Origin: M3007 sp037130425
Lineage (GTDB): Bacteria; Bacteroidota; Bacteroidia; Chitinophagales; Saprospiraceae
DNA length: 56,759 nt
Direction: 5' to 3'
Assembly (NCBI GenBank): GCA_037130425.1
Contig: JBAXTB010000006.1
Span: 1 to 56,759 of the forward strand
In this document: positions 49,139 through 56,759 of the stretch, piece after piece
How the letters are laid out: each line of letters opens with the position of its first letter
How positions within the stretch are numbered: the first letter of the stretch is position 1
The notes under the pieces: model-generated
The model's database searches: none
What the model was told of the DNA's origin: nothing
The model's input: the letters and a program-made list of their open reading frames with translations, nothing else
Made by a program: the position numbers and the translations under genes

Positions 49139-51118
49139 ATGAGATTTCGCGCTTTACTACTTTTTATAACATTTATTTGTTCTGCCCATATTTCCCTGGC
49201 CCAGAACAGTATTCGCGTAAACTCCCCGGATCAAAGGATCCAATTTGAACTAAGTTTGGTGCGACAATCACCGGAATATTCCGTTCATTTTCAAGGCCAA
49301 GCATTAATCGAACATTCCCCTTTAAGCCTGGAATTTGCAGACGGATTATTCCGCGATCACATAAAGTTCGGGAAAGCCGGCGCTCAAACATTAGACGAAA
49401 CATACCAATTGGTTGTAGGAAAAACCAAAACCGTAACAAGCCGATGCAATGAAACCGTGATACCGCTGGAAGAAAAGGTTGCTCCTTTTCGTAAAATAAA
49501 CCTTTCTATACGGGTTTTTAACGACGGCGTAGCCTTTCGCTATGAAATTCCCCGACAAAAGGAGGAGAAGTCCTACACTTTGTACGAGGAGTGCACGACT
49601 TTTAATATTGTCGGCAACCCGAAGGTATTGACGCTTTATTTACCCTCTTATCAAAGTTCCCATGAAGGCCGGCATACGCATATTGATTATCAGCAATTGG
49701 CTGAAAAACAACTGATGGATATGCCGCTTTTGTTTGAATACCCGAATCATATTTTTATGGCCGTCACAGAAGCGGAAGTGCGTGATTATGCCGGCATGTA
49801 TTTGTGGAAGGAAGGAGGAATGCTGCACAGCAAATTGTCGCCCAAAATAGGACAAGAGCAAATAAAGGTATTTGCGCCCACACCGCACCATTCCCCCTGG
49901 CGGGTTCTGATGATAAGCGACCGGGTTGGGGCTCTGATCGAATCTAATATCCTGACCAACCTCAACGAACCTTGCCGAATAACCGACTGTTCCTGGATCA
50001 AGCCGGGAAAAACCACCTTTACCTGGTGGAACGGCAATATGGTACCTGACACTACATTTGCTCCGGGCAATAATTTTTTGACCAATAAATATTACATCGA
50101 CTTTGCCGCAGCTAATCACTTGCAGTATCATGCCATTTACGGCTATGCTGAACAGCCCTGGTATGTGGACGATGGTTTTGATTTTGGTACGCCGGGCCTG
50201 AATGCGGATGTAACCCGACCGATCAAGCCTTTAGATATAGCGTATATTTGTAATTACGCTAAAAGCAAAGGAGTTGGTATTCTTCTATGGGTTAACTGGA
50301 AAGCGTTGTATGCGAAGCTCGATGATGCTTTGGCTAAGTTCGAAACCTGGGGTGTTTCGGGCATCATGGTTGATTTTATGGATCGCGATGACCAGGAAAT
50401 GATCAACATACAGGAAGAAATCTTAGCCAAAGCAGCCCGTCATCATTTGTTTGTTCAATTTCACGGCGCCTGCAAACCATCGGGACTGCATCGTACTTAC
50501 CCTAATGAGTTTACGCGCGAAGGCACGCTCAATTACGAAGTGTACAAGTGGGATACCATCATCAATGCCGATCACGATATTACGATGCCTTTTAGCCGTT
50601 TATTAGCCGGGCCTACGGATTATCATTTAGGCGGATTTCGCGCGGTATCACGGGCTGAGTTTAAGGTACAATATACCCGCCCGTTGGTGACCAGTACCCG
50701 ATGTCACATGCTGGCCATGTATGTGGTATTGGAAAGTTACCTCCACATGGTAGCGGATACGCCAGCCTCTTACGAGGGGCAAGCTGGTTTTGATTTTCTG
50801 CAAAAGGTGCCCACCGTATGGGATGAAACGAAAGTACTTAATGCTTCGGTGAATGAATATGTTACAATCGCCCGGAAAAAAGACGGCGCTTGGTTTATAG
50901 GTGCGCTTAATAACAGTACGGCCCGTACCTTGGAATTACACCTCGATTTTTTAAACAAAGCATCGAAATATACTGCCTCCATTTACCGGGATGCGAAAGA
51001 TGCAGATCAGCACCCAAATCACCTGGTTAAAGAAGATATAATTGTGACAAACGAGAATACGGTTGTGTTGCCATTGACGGCGGATGGCGGTGCGGTGATT
51101 TGGATCAGGCGGTTATAA
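49139..51118 (+). CDS. Glycoside hydrolase family 97 (alpha-glucosidase/alpha-galactosidase type)
   Basis: A 659-residue secreted enzyme. Signal peptide MRFRALLLFITFICSAHISL. The GH97 N-terminal beta-sandwich spans about 25-285 (IRVNSPDQRIQFELSL, FNDGVAFRYEIPRQ). The TIM barrel (about 290-560) includes YIDFAAANHLQYHAIYGYAE, GVGILLWVNWKALY, GVSGIMVDFMDRDDQEM (D412, D415) and REGTLNYEVYKW. A C-terminal beta domain follows. GH97 contains inverting SusB-type and retaining members; the Asp in VDFMD is what retaining enzymes use as nucleophile, so a retaining alpha-galactosidase-like activity is favoured but not proven. Start at ATG 49139 on the signal peptide. No SusC/SusD genes adjoin. A detached T9SS domain lies directly downstream on the other strand. 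Confidence 0.93.
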   Translation: MRFRALLLFITFICSAHISLAQNSIRVNSPDQRIQFELSLVRQSPEYSVHFQGQALIEHSPLSLEFADGLFRDHIKFGKAGAQTLDETYQLVVGKTKTVTSRCNETVIPLEEKVAPFRKINLSIRVFNDGVAFRYEIPRQKEEKSYTLYEECTTFNIVGNPKVLTLYLPSYQSSHEGRHTHIDYQQLAEKQLMDMPLLFEYPNHIFMAVTEAEVRDYAGMYLWKEGGMLHSKLSPKIGQEQIKVFAPTPHHSPWRVLMISDRVGALIESNILTNLNEPCRITDCSWIKPGKTTFTWWNGNMVPDTTFAPGNNFLTNKYYIDFAAANHLQYHAIYGYAEQPWYVDDGFDFGTPGLNADVTRPIKPLDIAYICNYAKSKGVGILLWVNWKALYAKLDDALAKFETWGVSGIMVDFMDRDDQEMINIQEEILAKAARHHLFVQFHGACKPSGLHRTYPNEFTREGTLNYEVYKWDTIINADHDITMPFSRLLAGPTDYHLGGFRAVSRAEFKVQYTRPLVTSTRCHMLAMYVVLESYLHMVADTPASYEGQAGFDFLQKVPTVWDETKVLNASVNEYVTIARKKDGAWFIGALNNSTARTLELHLDFLNKASKYTASIYRDAKDADQHPNHLVKEDIIVTNENTVVLPLTADGGAVIWIRRL

Positions 51119-51121
51119 AAA

Positions 51122-51320
51122 TCACCACTTCACTATTTTTCCTCCGAATACCATTTTATCCAAATATTTCACGCTACAAAAATAAACGCCCGGCTTATCA
51201 AACGCCCGACCGGGTACTACAAACGTACTTTGCTCTGAAACGCGCAACTGCTCCGTATAACACCTAAGCTCTTGTCCGTCAAATAATTCCAGCGACACTT
51301 CTTTGCCGGCTGGTAAATTT
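51122..51320 (-). pseudogene. Detached T9SS sorting-domain remnant (paralog of 52002 gene)
   Basis: Minus-strand frame encoding about 64 residues from LPAGKEVSLELFDGQELRCY to DKMVFGGKIVKW and stop. It nearly duplicates the last 64 residues of the protein at 52002-55472 (LPAGKEVVLELFDGQGLRCY ... KMVFGGKIVKW). The DNA match runs from 51117 to about 51320 against 51997-52200 with scattered substitutions. Similarity ends abruptly where the PIN-domain remnant begins. No start codon or N-terminal part remains. Confidence 0.88.
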
Positions 51321-51578
51321 ATACGTGAATAATAGTCAAATAGTCAGGTGATAAATGATCAAAATCGCGATCCGTAGTAAGTACAGTTAGGCCCAATGCT
51401 GATGCGCTTGCCGCAATCCAAAGGTCATTCTTGCCCATATTCCTAGAAGTATTACCCAACGGTTTTACTTTTAATTTATTCTGGCTAAATGCATCTATTT
51501 CAGCATACCGCTGAATTATAATTTCTGAATGCGGATACTCAATAAGATGATATTTGTATCAAGCAAAAATGTGTTCAT
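51319..51578 (-). pseudogene. VapC-like PIN-domain toxin, internally deleted
   Basis: It starts ATG at 51578 with MNTFLLDTNIILL, the canonical PIN start with the first catalytic Asp. This frame stops after 20 residues. A second frame continues as YPHSEIIIQRYAEIDAFSQN and SRNMGKNDLWIAASASALG, LTVLTTDRDFDHL, the C-terminal half of a PIN toxin including the later Asp residues, ending at 51319. Intact relatives are about 130 residues; here about 50-60 central residues, with the middle catalytic acid, are missing and the frame is shifted. The toxin should be dead. Its ATG overlaps the antitoxin stop by 4 bp (ATGA), showing original coupling. Confidence 0.82.
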
Positions 51579-51907
51579 GCGCTCAACTGCGATAAAAGTT
51601 CTTCTGTGGTTTGGGGAATATCCATCGCAAGGCCGATCTCTATTATTTTATTCCAATCTGTACGCACATAACCACTTTCGCGAATGAGGTCTTCGGCTGT
51701 AATGTTACCTTTTCGCGTCGGTTTTACGGCTAATCGTAAGGGACTGCCTTCCGGCAAACCGGCAAGAAATGTTTCAGTTGCATTAAGCGGTACGCCATCG
51801 CTTTTTTGCTTGGAAACCTTTTCAACTTGCACATAATTCAGCGTCTCCAGAAACGCTAAAAAAGCTTGTAGATATTTATCATCTACGTTGATTTTTATTT
51901 CAGACAT
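51575..51907 (-). CDS. Antitoxin of a VapBC-type module (toxin degenerate)
   Basis: A 110-residue protein. The N-terminus SEIKINVDDKYLQAFLAFLE is a short beta strand and helix as in small antitoxins paired with PIN toxins in Bacteroidota. The C-terminal half (KGNITAEDLIRESGYVRTDW, then MDIPQTTEELLSQLSA) would be the toxin-binding part. The frame is intact with an ATG at 51907. Its stop overlaps the start of the PIN remnant, the usual antitoxin-toxin order. The family name is not certain. It lies between two direct copies of a T9SS sorting-domain sequence. Confidence 0.7.
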   Translation of the reverse strand: MSEIKINVDDKYLQAFLAFLETLNYVQVEKVSKQKSDGVPLNATETFLAGLPEGSPLRLAVKPTRKGNITAEDLIRESGYVRTDWNKIIEIGLAMDIPQTTEELLSQLSA

Positions 51908-52001
51908 ACTTTGTTTAACCTATTTTTTTACAAAATTAGGGTAATTTTTCCTTTTTTCAAACCGGAAACTATTTGCCGGTGAAAACAATCTGTGTGAAAA
52001 A

Positions 52002-55000
52002 TCACCACTTCACTATTTTTCCTCCGAATACCATTTTATCCAAACATCTCACACTACAAAAATAAACACCCGGCCTATCAAACGCCCGACCAGGTACCAC
52101 AACTGTGCCTTGGTCTGAAACGCGCAACTGCTCTGCGTAACACCTAAGCCCTTGTCCGTCAAACAGTTCCAACACCACTTCTTTACCGGCTGGCAATTCC
52201 AAACGAATGCTCACCGCTTCACTGATCCGCGAGGGATTCGGGTACAACAGAGTTCCGGCATCCTGGTTCGTACCCGAAGCCAGCACGGGTTTTAAGGCGC
52301 CGCCGTCTGCGCGATATGCGATGGATTTAGTCGGGTTTTGAGCCAATTGGATCAAGTCGCTCAGGCGCCCGCTCTTATGCGCGTGGAACCGCAGTTGGAA
52401 CAAGGGTGAAACGCCCGTTTGTGGCGTATTCATTTGTTCGCAGGCAAAACTGAGTAGCCCGTTTTGCGCGCGATTCGTCGCAAAATGATCTAAAGAAATG
52501 CTTTGCAACAAGGGTTTTACCGACAAAAACTCCAGTGCGCCGGGATCAAATTGCAGGCTCATCTGCAGGGCCGCCAATTGGGCTGCTGCGCCTGAAAAAG
52601 TCAGATCAATCGCTTCGCCGGGTTTCACGTTTCGGTCGGTAAAAGCAAGCGGCCAGGAGTCGATGAAACGTTCGTCGCCGTCGGTGTTGGAAAACGGGAT
52701 CACCGTGTTGTTTACATCGCCTATTTTAATACCGATCATGTTAAGGTCGCCCACGGAAGTCGTTTTCAAATCAACGGCGATGGTATCCGGGAAAGCCGTT
52801 TGGAACGGATTGAGCGGGTTGGGAAACACAAAATCGGCGGGTACGAATCGCCAGGACGTGTTGTTGCTGAAGGCTGTGTCAATGCCAAGGATGAGTTTAC
52901 GCAACACCACAATATCAAAGGTGGTGAGCGAACCGGAGCGGTTGGCATCGGCGGCAATGAGTTTGTAGGGCGAGCCGAGCGCTTCGATGCCAAGGATATG
53001 TTTGGACATTAGTACGAGGTCGTAGGTGCTCAGGCCGTTGAGCGGGTTGTCGTTGCGCTTGGGTTGGAGGGTAAATTGCTGGCAACCCGGCACCGCAGGG
53101 ATGGAAAACAGGCCGTCGCTTGTGGTTTTGGCCAAAGGTTGTTCCCGCAGCTGCACATCACTTACCCCCGCGCCAGTTTCGGTTTGAATGGAACCGCTCA
53201 AAGTCACGGCAGGCCCTTGCTGCTTAAACACCGAATCAAGCGGAAAAGTCCAAAGTCCGCGGGCAAAAGTAGCCGCCAGAAGTTCCTTGCGCACGGGATT
53301 GTGTTCCAGGTCAAAGACCGCGATGTAGGGCATGTTTGCGCCCAAACGCGCCCAGTGCTGACCGCCGTTTAAAGTGAAATAAACACCCGCATCGTTGCCT
53401 ACAAACAACACATTATCCGACTGGCCAGGCATGATAAACAAATCATTTACAGGCAGTTGCGGTAAATCGCCGGAAATATCTGTCCAACTTTGACCATTAT
53501 TATCCGAACGATGCACGTGCGGGATCACCTCATTATCACGAAAACCGGATTGGGTCACAAAAATTCGATCCGCCAAAACCGTGGAACCATGCACGGAAGT
53601 CACATAACGGTCTGGTAATCCGTTGTTTATCTTAACCCAGGCGCCAGCTGGTTCGCGGCGCCAAACATTGCCATCGGAAGTGCCTGCCAGCAGTTTTTCA
53701 GCCAGCACCGGCGATTCATTCAAGGCGGAAATATTGTGAAAGCGGGCGCCGTAAATATTCCCATCGGTCAGTTCGCCGGAAATAAGATCCCAAAAATCGT
53801 TTGTAGTGGAATATACCCGGTTAGTGCCAGCAAAACGCTTGGGCGGATTGTGGGCGCTCATAAAAAAAGGCGCATCCCAGTTGGTGCGGTCGCCGGTGTC
53901 AAAGGTTTCATTGCCTTGAATCCAGTTTGCGCCGCCGTCGGTAGTTTTGTGTACGGCTCCGTTCTGGGTTTCTACCCAAAAGGTGCTTGAATCGCCGGGC
54001 GTAAACACGCAATTGAAACCGTCGGCAAAAAACAGCGCCGACCAGTTGTTGATGGCTGCGCCGGAGCCTTGTTGGATGCCGTTGTCTTGCGCACCTATAT
54101 AATATGTGTTCGGTTTATTCGGGTTAAAATCGGTGTGGTAAAGTTGGGTAGTCGGCAGATTCACACATTTTGTAAAATTAGACACACCCGGCGCGCTTCG
54201 GTACACACCACCATCGTTGGCCCAATAACGCCTTCCGGAAGGCAACAACACAAAATCGTGGCTATCGGAATGTCCGCCGGCTGCATTTTGCCATATCCCA
54301 CTTACCGGCACGCGTTTCCAGAGCAGTACGCCAGGCAGGTAAATTTCTTCGTCGTTGGTCGGACTGATGCGGAGTTTCCCAAAATACCAGCCGAAATCGG
54401 AATAGGCATTTGACAAGGAGGAGATATTAACAGCTGTCCAGGAGGCGCCGCCGTTGGTGGTTTTGTAGATACCGCCCGGTTTTGAAAGCGTATCGACGTA
54501 CACGGCGTAGATTTTATCAGGATTTTGGAGCGACATTACCAGTCCGGTGCGTCCCATAATGCCGGTTGGTAAACCGCCGCCGAGTTGGGTCCAATTGGCT
54601 CCACCGTCCGTGGTTTTGTAAATGCGGGCGTTGGGGCCGTAAATCACCGATTCGGTGTTGCTGCGGATACGATCCCAAAACGAAGCGTATAATATTTGCG
54701 GATTGCTTGGATTGATAAGCAAATCGCTGGCGCCCGCCTGGTTGCTCACGAGCAAAACCTGTTGCCAATGCTGGCCGCCATCCGTGCTTTTGTAGATACC
54801 GCGTTGATTATCACGAATATACGGGTTGCCCATCGCGCCTGCGTACAGGATCTGCGGGTTCAGCGGATCTACCTGGATTTTGGAAATAATGCCCGCTTCC
54901 GACAGGCCGGAATACTGCCAGTGCTCGCCGCCATCGATGCTTTTAAACACGCCATTGCCATTAAACACAATGGATGGAATATTCACATCGCCCGTTCCCG

Positions 55001-55472
55001 CATATACAATATTCGGATTTACAGGGTCGTATGTGATGTCGCCGATGGCTAATTCTGGCTGATCGTCGAAAACCGGATACCAGTTTACGCCACCGTCGAT
55101 GGTTTTAAAAATACCGCCGCCTGCGAAGCCCGCCAGCACGGTGAGTTCATCGTTGGGGTGAACAGCCAACGCATTTACCCTGCCGGCTACATTGGCCGGG
55201 CCTTGGAGCGCCCAGTTGGTGGCATTGTTGTCGCAGCCGGTGCTGCCGCGTTCCTGCACGCCCCTTTTCTCTTTGAGTCGCAGCGTTTCCATAGCATTCC
55301 GCCAGCCTTTCCAGTCGAAATTGGGATCGGGATAGGAGCGCTGGAATGCAAAAAGATCGTAGGGGCCGCATTTTTCAGTAAGCGTGTCTTTTCTTTCAGA
55401 CAAAGAACGCTGGCAGGCGCTGGCAAATATCAACAAAAACAGGAAAAAAAATAGTCTGTGGAATGTTTGCAT
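52002..55472 (-). CDS. Large T9SS-secreted Asp-box protein with dockerin-like and cohesin-like modules
   Basis: A 1156-residue surface protein. Signal sequence MQTFHRLFFFLFLLIFASAC; the Cys in ASAC could be a non-standard lipobox. Sortilin/BNR-like propeller repeats occupy about 60-760, with Asp boxes TIDGGVNW, SIDGGEHW, STDGGQHW, TTDGGANW, TTNGGASW and TLNGGQHW. At about 775-850 a carboxypeptidase-regulatory-like domain (SGSIQTETGAGVSDVQL) runs into a dockerin-like segment (AADANRSGSLTTFDIVVLRK). A cohesin-like beta domain follows (KPGEAIDLTFSG, LQFDPGALEFLSV). A type A sorting domain (LLYPNPSRISEAVSI) ends the protein. Its last 64 codons are duplicated at 51122-51320. A -7 box TACCTTTG on the minus strand lies 35 bp upstream. 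Confidence 0.88.
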   Translation of the reverse strand: MQTFHRLFFFLFLLIFASACQRSLSERKDTLTEKCGPYDLFAFQRSYPDPNFDWKGWRNAMETLRLKEKRGVQERGSTGCDNNATNWALQGPANVAGRVNALAVHPNDELTVLAGFAGGGIFKTIDGGVNWYPVFDDQPELAIGDITYDPVNPNIVYAGTGDVNIPSIVFNGNGVFKSIDGGEHWQYSGLSEAGIISKIQVDPLNPQILYAGAMGNPYIRDNQRGIYKSTDGGQHWQQVLLVSNQAGASDLLINPSNPQILYASFWDRIRSNTESVIYGPNARIYKTTDGGANWTQLGGGLPTGIMGRTGLVMSLQNPDKIYAVYVDTLSKPGGIYKTTNGGASWTAVNISSLSNAYSDFGWYFGKLRISPTNDEEIYLPGVLLWKRVPVSGIWQNAAGGHSDSHDFVLLPSGRRYWANDGGVYRSAPGVSNFTKCVNLPTTQLYHTDFNPNKPNTYYIGAQDNGIQQGSGAAINNWSALFFADGFNCVFTPGDSSTFWVETQNGAVHKTTDGGANWIQGNETFDTGDRTNWDAPFFMSAHNPPKRFAGTNRVYSTTNDFWDLISGELTDGNIYGARFHNISALNESPVLAEKLLAGTSDGNVWRREPAGAWVKINNGLPDRYVTSVHGSTVLADRIFVTQSGFRDNEVIPHVHRSDNNGQSWTDISGDLPQLPVNDLFIMPGQSDNVLFVGNDAGVYFTLNGGQHWARLGANMPYIAVFDLEHNPVRKELLAATFARGLWTFPLDSVFKQQGPAVTLSGSIQTETGAGVSDVQLREQPLAKTTSDGLFSIPAVPGCQQFTLQPKRNDNPLNGLSTYDLVLMSKHILGIEALGSPYKLIAADANRSGSLTTFDIVVLRKLILGIDTAFSNNTSWRFVPADFVFPNPLNPFQTAFPDTIAVDLKTTSVGDLNMIGIKIGDVNNTVIPFSNTDGDERFIDSWPLAFTDRNVKPGEAIDLTFSGAAAQLAALQMSLQFDPGALEFLSVKPLLQSISLDHFATNRAQNGLLSFACEQMNTPQTGVSPLFQLRFHAHKSGRLSDLIQLAQNPTKSIAYRADGGALKPVLASGTNQDAGTLLYPNPSRISEAVSIRLELPAGKEVVLELFDGQGLRCYAEQLRVSDQGTVVVPGRAFDRPGVYFCSVRCLDKMVFGGKIVKW

Positions 55473-55506
55473 GGGTGCGGATTATGCGCTTTTGAAAAAA
55501 TTTCTT

Positions 55507-55514
55507 CAAAGGTA
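55507..55514 (-). promoter_or_regulatory. -7 box TACCTTTG for the 1156-aa T9SS gene
   Basis: A perfect TAnnTTTG match on the minus strand (plus strand reads CAAAGGTA), 34 bp before the ATG at 55472. No convincing -33. The rest of the 285-bp divergent region to 55757 is AT-rich and featureless apart from the box at 55730. Confidence 0.4.
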
Positions 55515-55729
55515 AATATACCAAGATTAAAATGGATTTGAAGATTTTCGGGATTGATTAAATTGATTTTCAAAGGATTATCAGACTTCTATTTTCAGAC
55601 CACTTTACCTTGGCTATATATACCGAAAATTTTTGGATCGATTGGTTTTCAAACAGGCCAGAACAGGGTTTTGCAAATATCGGGCTGCAATTCAATTGTA
55701 AATTTTTCCAGACAAGACCTATATGCGTT

Positions 55730-55737
55730 TACTTTTG
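55730..55737 (+). promoter_or_regulatory. -7 box TACTTTTG for the EamA gene
   Basis: A perfect TAnnTTTG match 20 bp before the ATG at 55758, implying a very short leader. The -33 is unclear. Confidence 0.4.
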
Positions 55738-55757
55738 CCCCTTAAAATATACAAAGC

Positions 55758-56639
55758 ATGATTTATGTAGCCCTGTCGGTTGTCTGTTCGGTAATGCTTG
55801 GTTTTTTGTTTAAACTGTTTCCGCGTTATGGCGTCGATAGTTTCCAAGCCATTGTGGTTAATTATTTTACTTGTGTGACCTGCGGTTGGCTGTTGATGGG
55901 AAAATTTCCGATTGCCACACAGGGTATCGATGCGCCTTGGGTTCCGTACGCATTTGCCTTGAGCATCGTTTTTATCAGCGGTTTTAATTTAGCGGCGCTG
56001 ACCGTTCGGTATTTCGGGGTTACGATAGGCCAGATTATGCAAAAGATGTCGATCCTGATTACAGTGCCTTTTGCCATTTTGGCTTACCATGAGACATCCG
56101 GAGTTTTAAAAATATTGGGATTTTTAGCGGCGCTCGCTTCCATTATTCTGGTAAACCTGCCGACAAGAACCGTTTCCGGCATCAACCCGACAGAAGCCCC
56201 GCGCGGCGCGCGTTTGTTGTGGATTCCGATCCTGACCTGGGTTTTATCCGGAATCCTCGAAGTATTGTTCGTACGGGTACAAAAAGAAGGCATTATTGAT
56301 CCGAACGATCCGTCATTTATCACAACAGTGTTCGGTTTTGCGGGTGTTATCGGACTTTTAATTGCAACCATTGGTTTGGCGCAAGGGAAAATGCGTTTTT
56401 CCTGGCGCAATATCTTAGGCGGTATTCTTTTAGGAATTCCCAATTTCGGCAGCATGTTGTTTATGCTTCGGGCGCTTGGCAGCGGATTGGAAGGTTCCTT
56501 TGTTTTTCCGACCGTAAATGTGAGTATTATTTTAGTCACAACCATTGGGGCGGTTGCGTTGTTTCAGGAACGGCTTTCGAAAATTAATTGGGTAGGGATC
56601 GGTTTAGCCGTTGCCGCGATTGCCCTTATTTCAGGATAA
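55758..56639 (+). CDS. EamA/DMT-superfamily transporter
   Basis: A 293-residue inner-membrane protein with about ten predicted helices in two EamA-like halves (MIYVALSVVCSVMLGFLFKL at the start; ILTWVLSGILEVLFVRVQKE opening the second half; FPTVNVSIILVTTIGAVALF and INWVGIGLAVAAIALISG at the end). Drug/metabolite transporters of this type export or exchange small metabolites; the substrate is unknown. Length is normal for the family. It starts 20 bp after a perfect -7 box. A membrane-protein gene begins 21 bp after its stop and may be co-transcribed. Confidence 0.88.
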   Translation: MIYVALSVVCSVMLGFLFKLFPRYGVDSFQAIVVNYFTCVTCGWLLMGKFPIATQGIDAPWVPYAFALSIVFISGFNLAALTVRYFGVTIGQIMQKMSILITVPFAILAYHETSGVLKILGFLAALASIILVNLPTRTVSGINPTEAPRGARLLWIPILTWVLSGILEVLFVRVQKEGIIDPNDPSFITTVFGFAGVIGLLIATIGLAQGKMRFSWRNILGGILLGIPNFGSMLFMLRALGSGLEGSFVFPTVNVSIILVTTIGAVALFQERLSKINWVGIGLAVAAIALISG

Positions 56640-56660
56640 CTGCATAAAATTAGTCATTCC

Positions 56661-56759
56661 ATGCAAGGAACACAACAAGAAGCACAACAAGACGAATTTG
56701 CTTTCCATCCCAACATTGTGATGTTGTTTTTACTGTTGTTCGGGTTGAGCGCGCTGTTT
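56661..56759 (+). CDS. Start of a membrane protein, cut by the window end
   Basis: The ATG at 56661 opens a frame that runs off the window after 33 codons. A Gln/Glu-rich hydrophilic start (MQGTQQEAQQDEF) leads into a hydrophobic helix, HPNIVMLFLLLFGLSALF. The pattern of a short soluble tail then HPxxVMLxLxLFG would fit a heme-copper oxidase subunit III-like or other polytopic protein, but too little is visible to name it. It lies 21 bp behind the EamA gene. Confidence 0.5.
   Translation, partial: MQGTQQEAQQDEFAFHPNIVMLFLLLFGLSALF

Overview
The window looks like a chromosomal segment of a Bacteroidota bacterium, most likely from the Saprospirales/Chitinophagales side. The signs are at least five proteins with a Por/type IX secretion system (T9SS) C-terminal sorting domain, one very large protein ending in a gliding-motility-type C-terminal domain, a fused SecDF, a DUF5916 protein, a TonB-dependent receptor with an N-terminal carboxypeptidase-regulatory-like domain, and promoters fitting the Bacteroidota -7 consensus TAnnTTTG. 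The genus assignment is inference.

Layout. 1-958 holds two structured repeats and the nrdB promoter region. 959-5283 carries class Ia ribonucleotide reductase, split as nrdB - yegP-like gene - spacer - nrdA. 5284-8716 has repeats, a MITE-like element and a sortilin-like Asp-box T9SS cargo. 8717-12464 has a DUF5916 outer-membrane protein (minus strand) and rmuC. 12527-14729 is an AT-rich type II restriction-modification island. 14749-15987 is hutI. 16322-26449 has a giant SprB-repeat/cohesin-like protein, two unknown minus-strand genes and a T9SS cargo with dockerin-like EF-hands. 26685-33010 has asd, a coiled-coil protein, a small pore-loop-like membrane protein and secDF. 33350-34589 is a second, compact R-M pair: a BglII-fold endonuclease overlapping an MT-A70 methyltransferase. 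34784-37985 has a TonB receptor divergent from a MarR-like regulator. 38492-43126 is a convergent pair of T9SS cargo genes. 43320-48307 has an OmpA-family lipid/peptidoglycan-anchored protein and a 1273-residue AsmA-like protein. 48308-52000 is a decaying accessory zone: an internally deleted ATPase behind a perfect 28-bp palindrome, a GH97 glycosidase, a detached T9SS sorting domain, and an antitoxin next to an internally deleted PIN toxin. 52002-56759 has a 1156-residue T9SS Asp-box protein, an EamA transporter and the start of a membrane protein.

How the genes work together. nrdA and nrdB supply dNTPs and share a promoter layout: an 18-bp motif with a DnaA-box-like core sits 5 bp upstream of the -33 element at both. 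SecDF exports the precursors that T9SS then moves to the surface; the window is rich in such surface cargo. The two R-M systems and the broken toxin-antitoxin and ATPase loci mark recent gene flux.

The most unusual features are non-coding. Two repeat families sit directly on or a few bases after stop codons, a MITE-like element lies between a promoter and its gene, and inverted copies of a ~220-bp element bracket the RNR region. No rRNA, tRNA, CRISPR array or intact transposase was seen.
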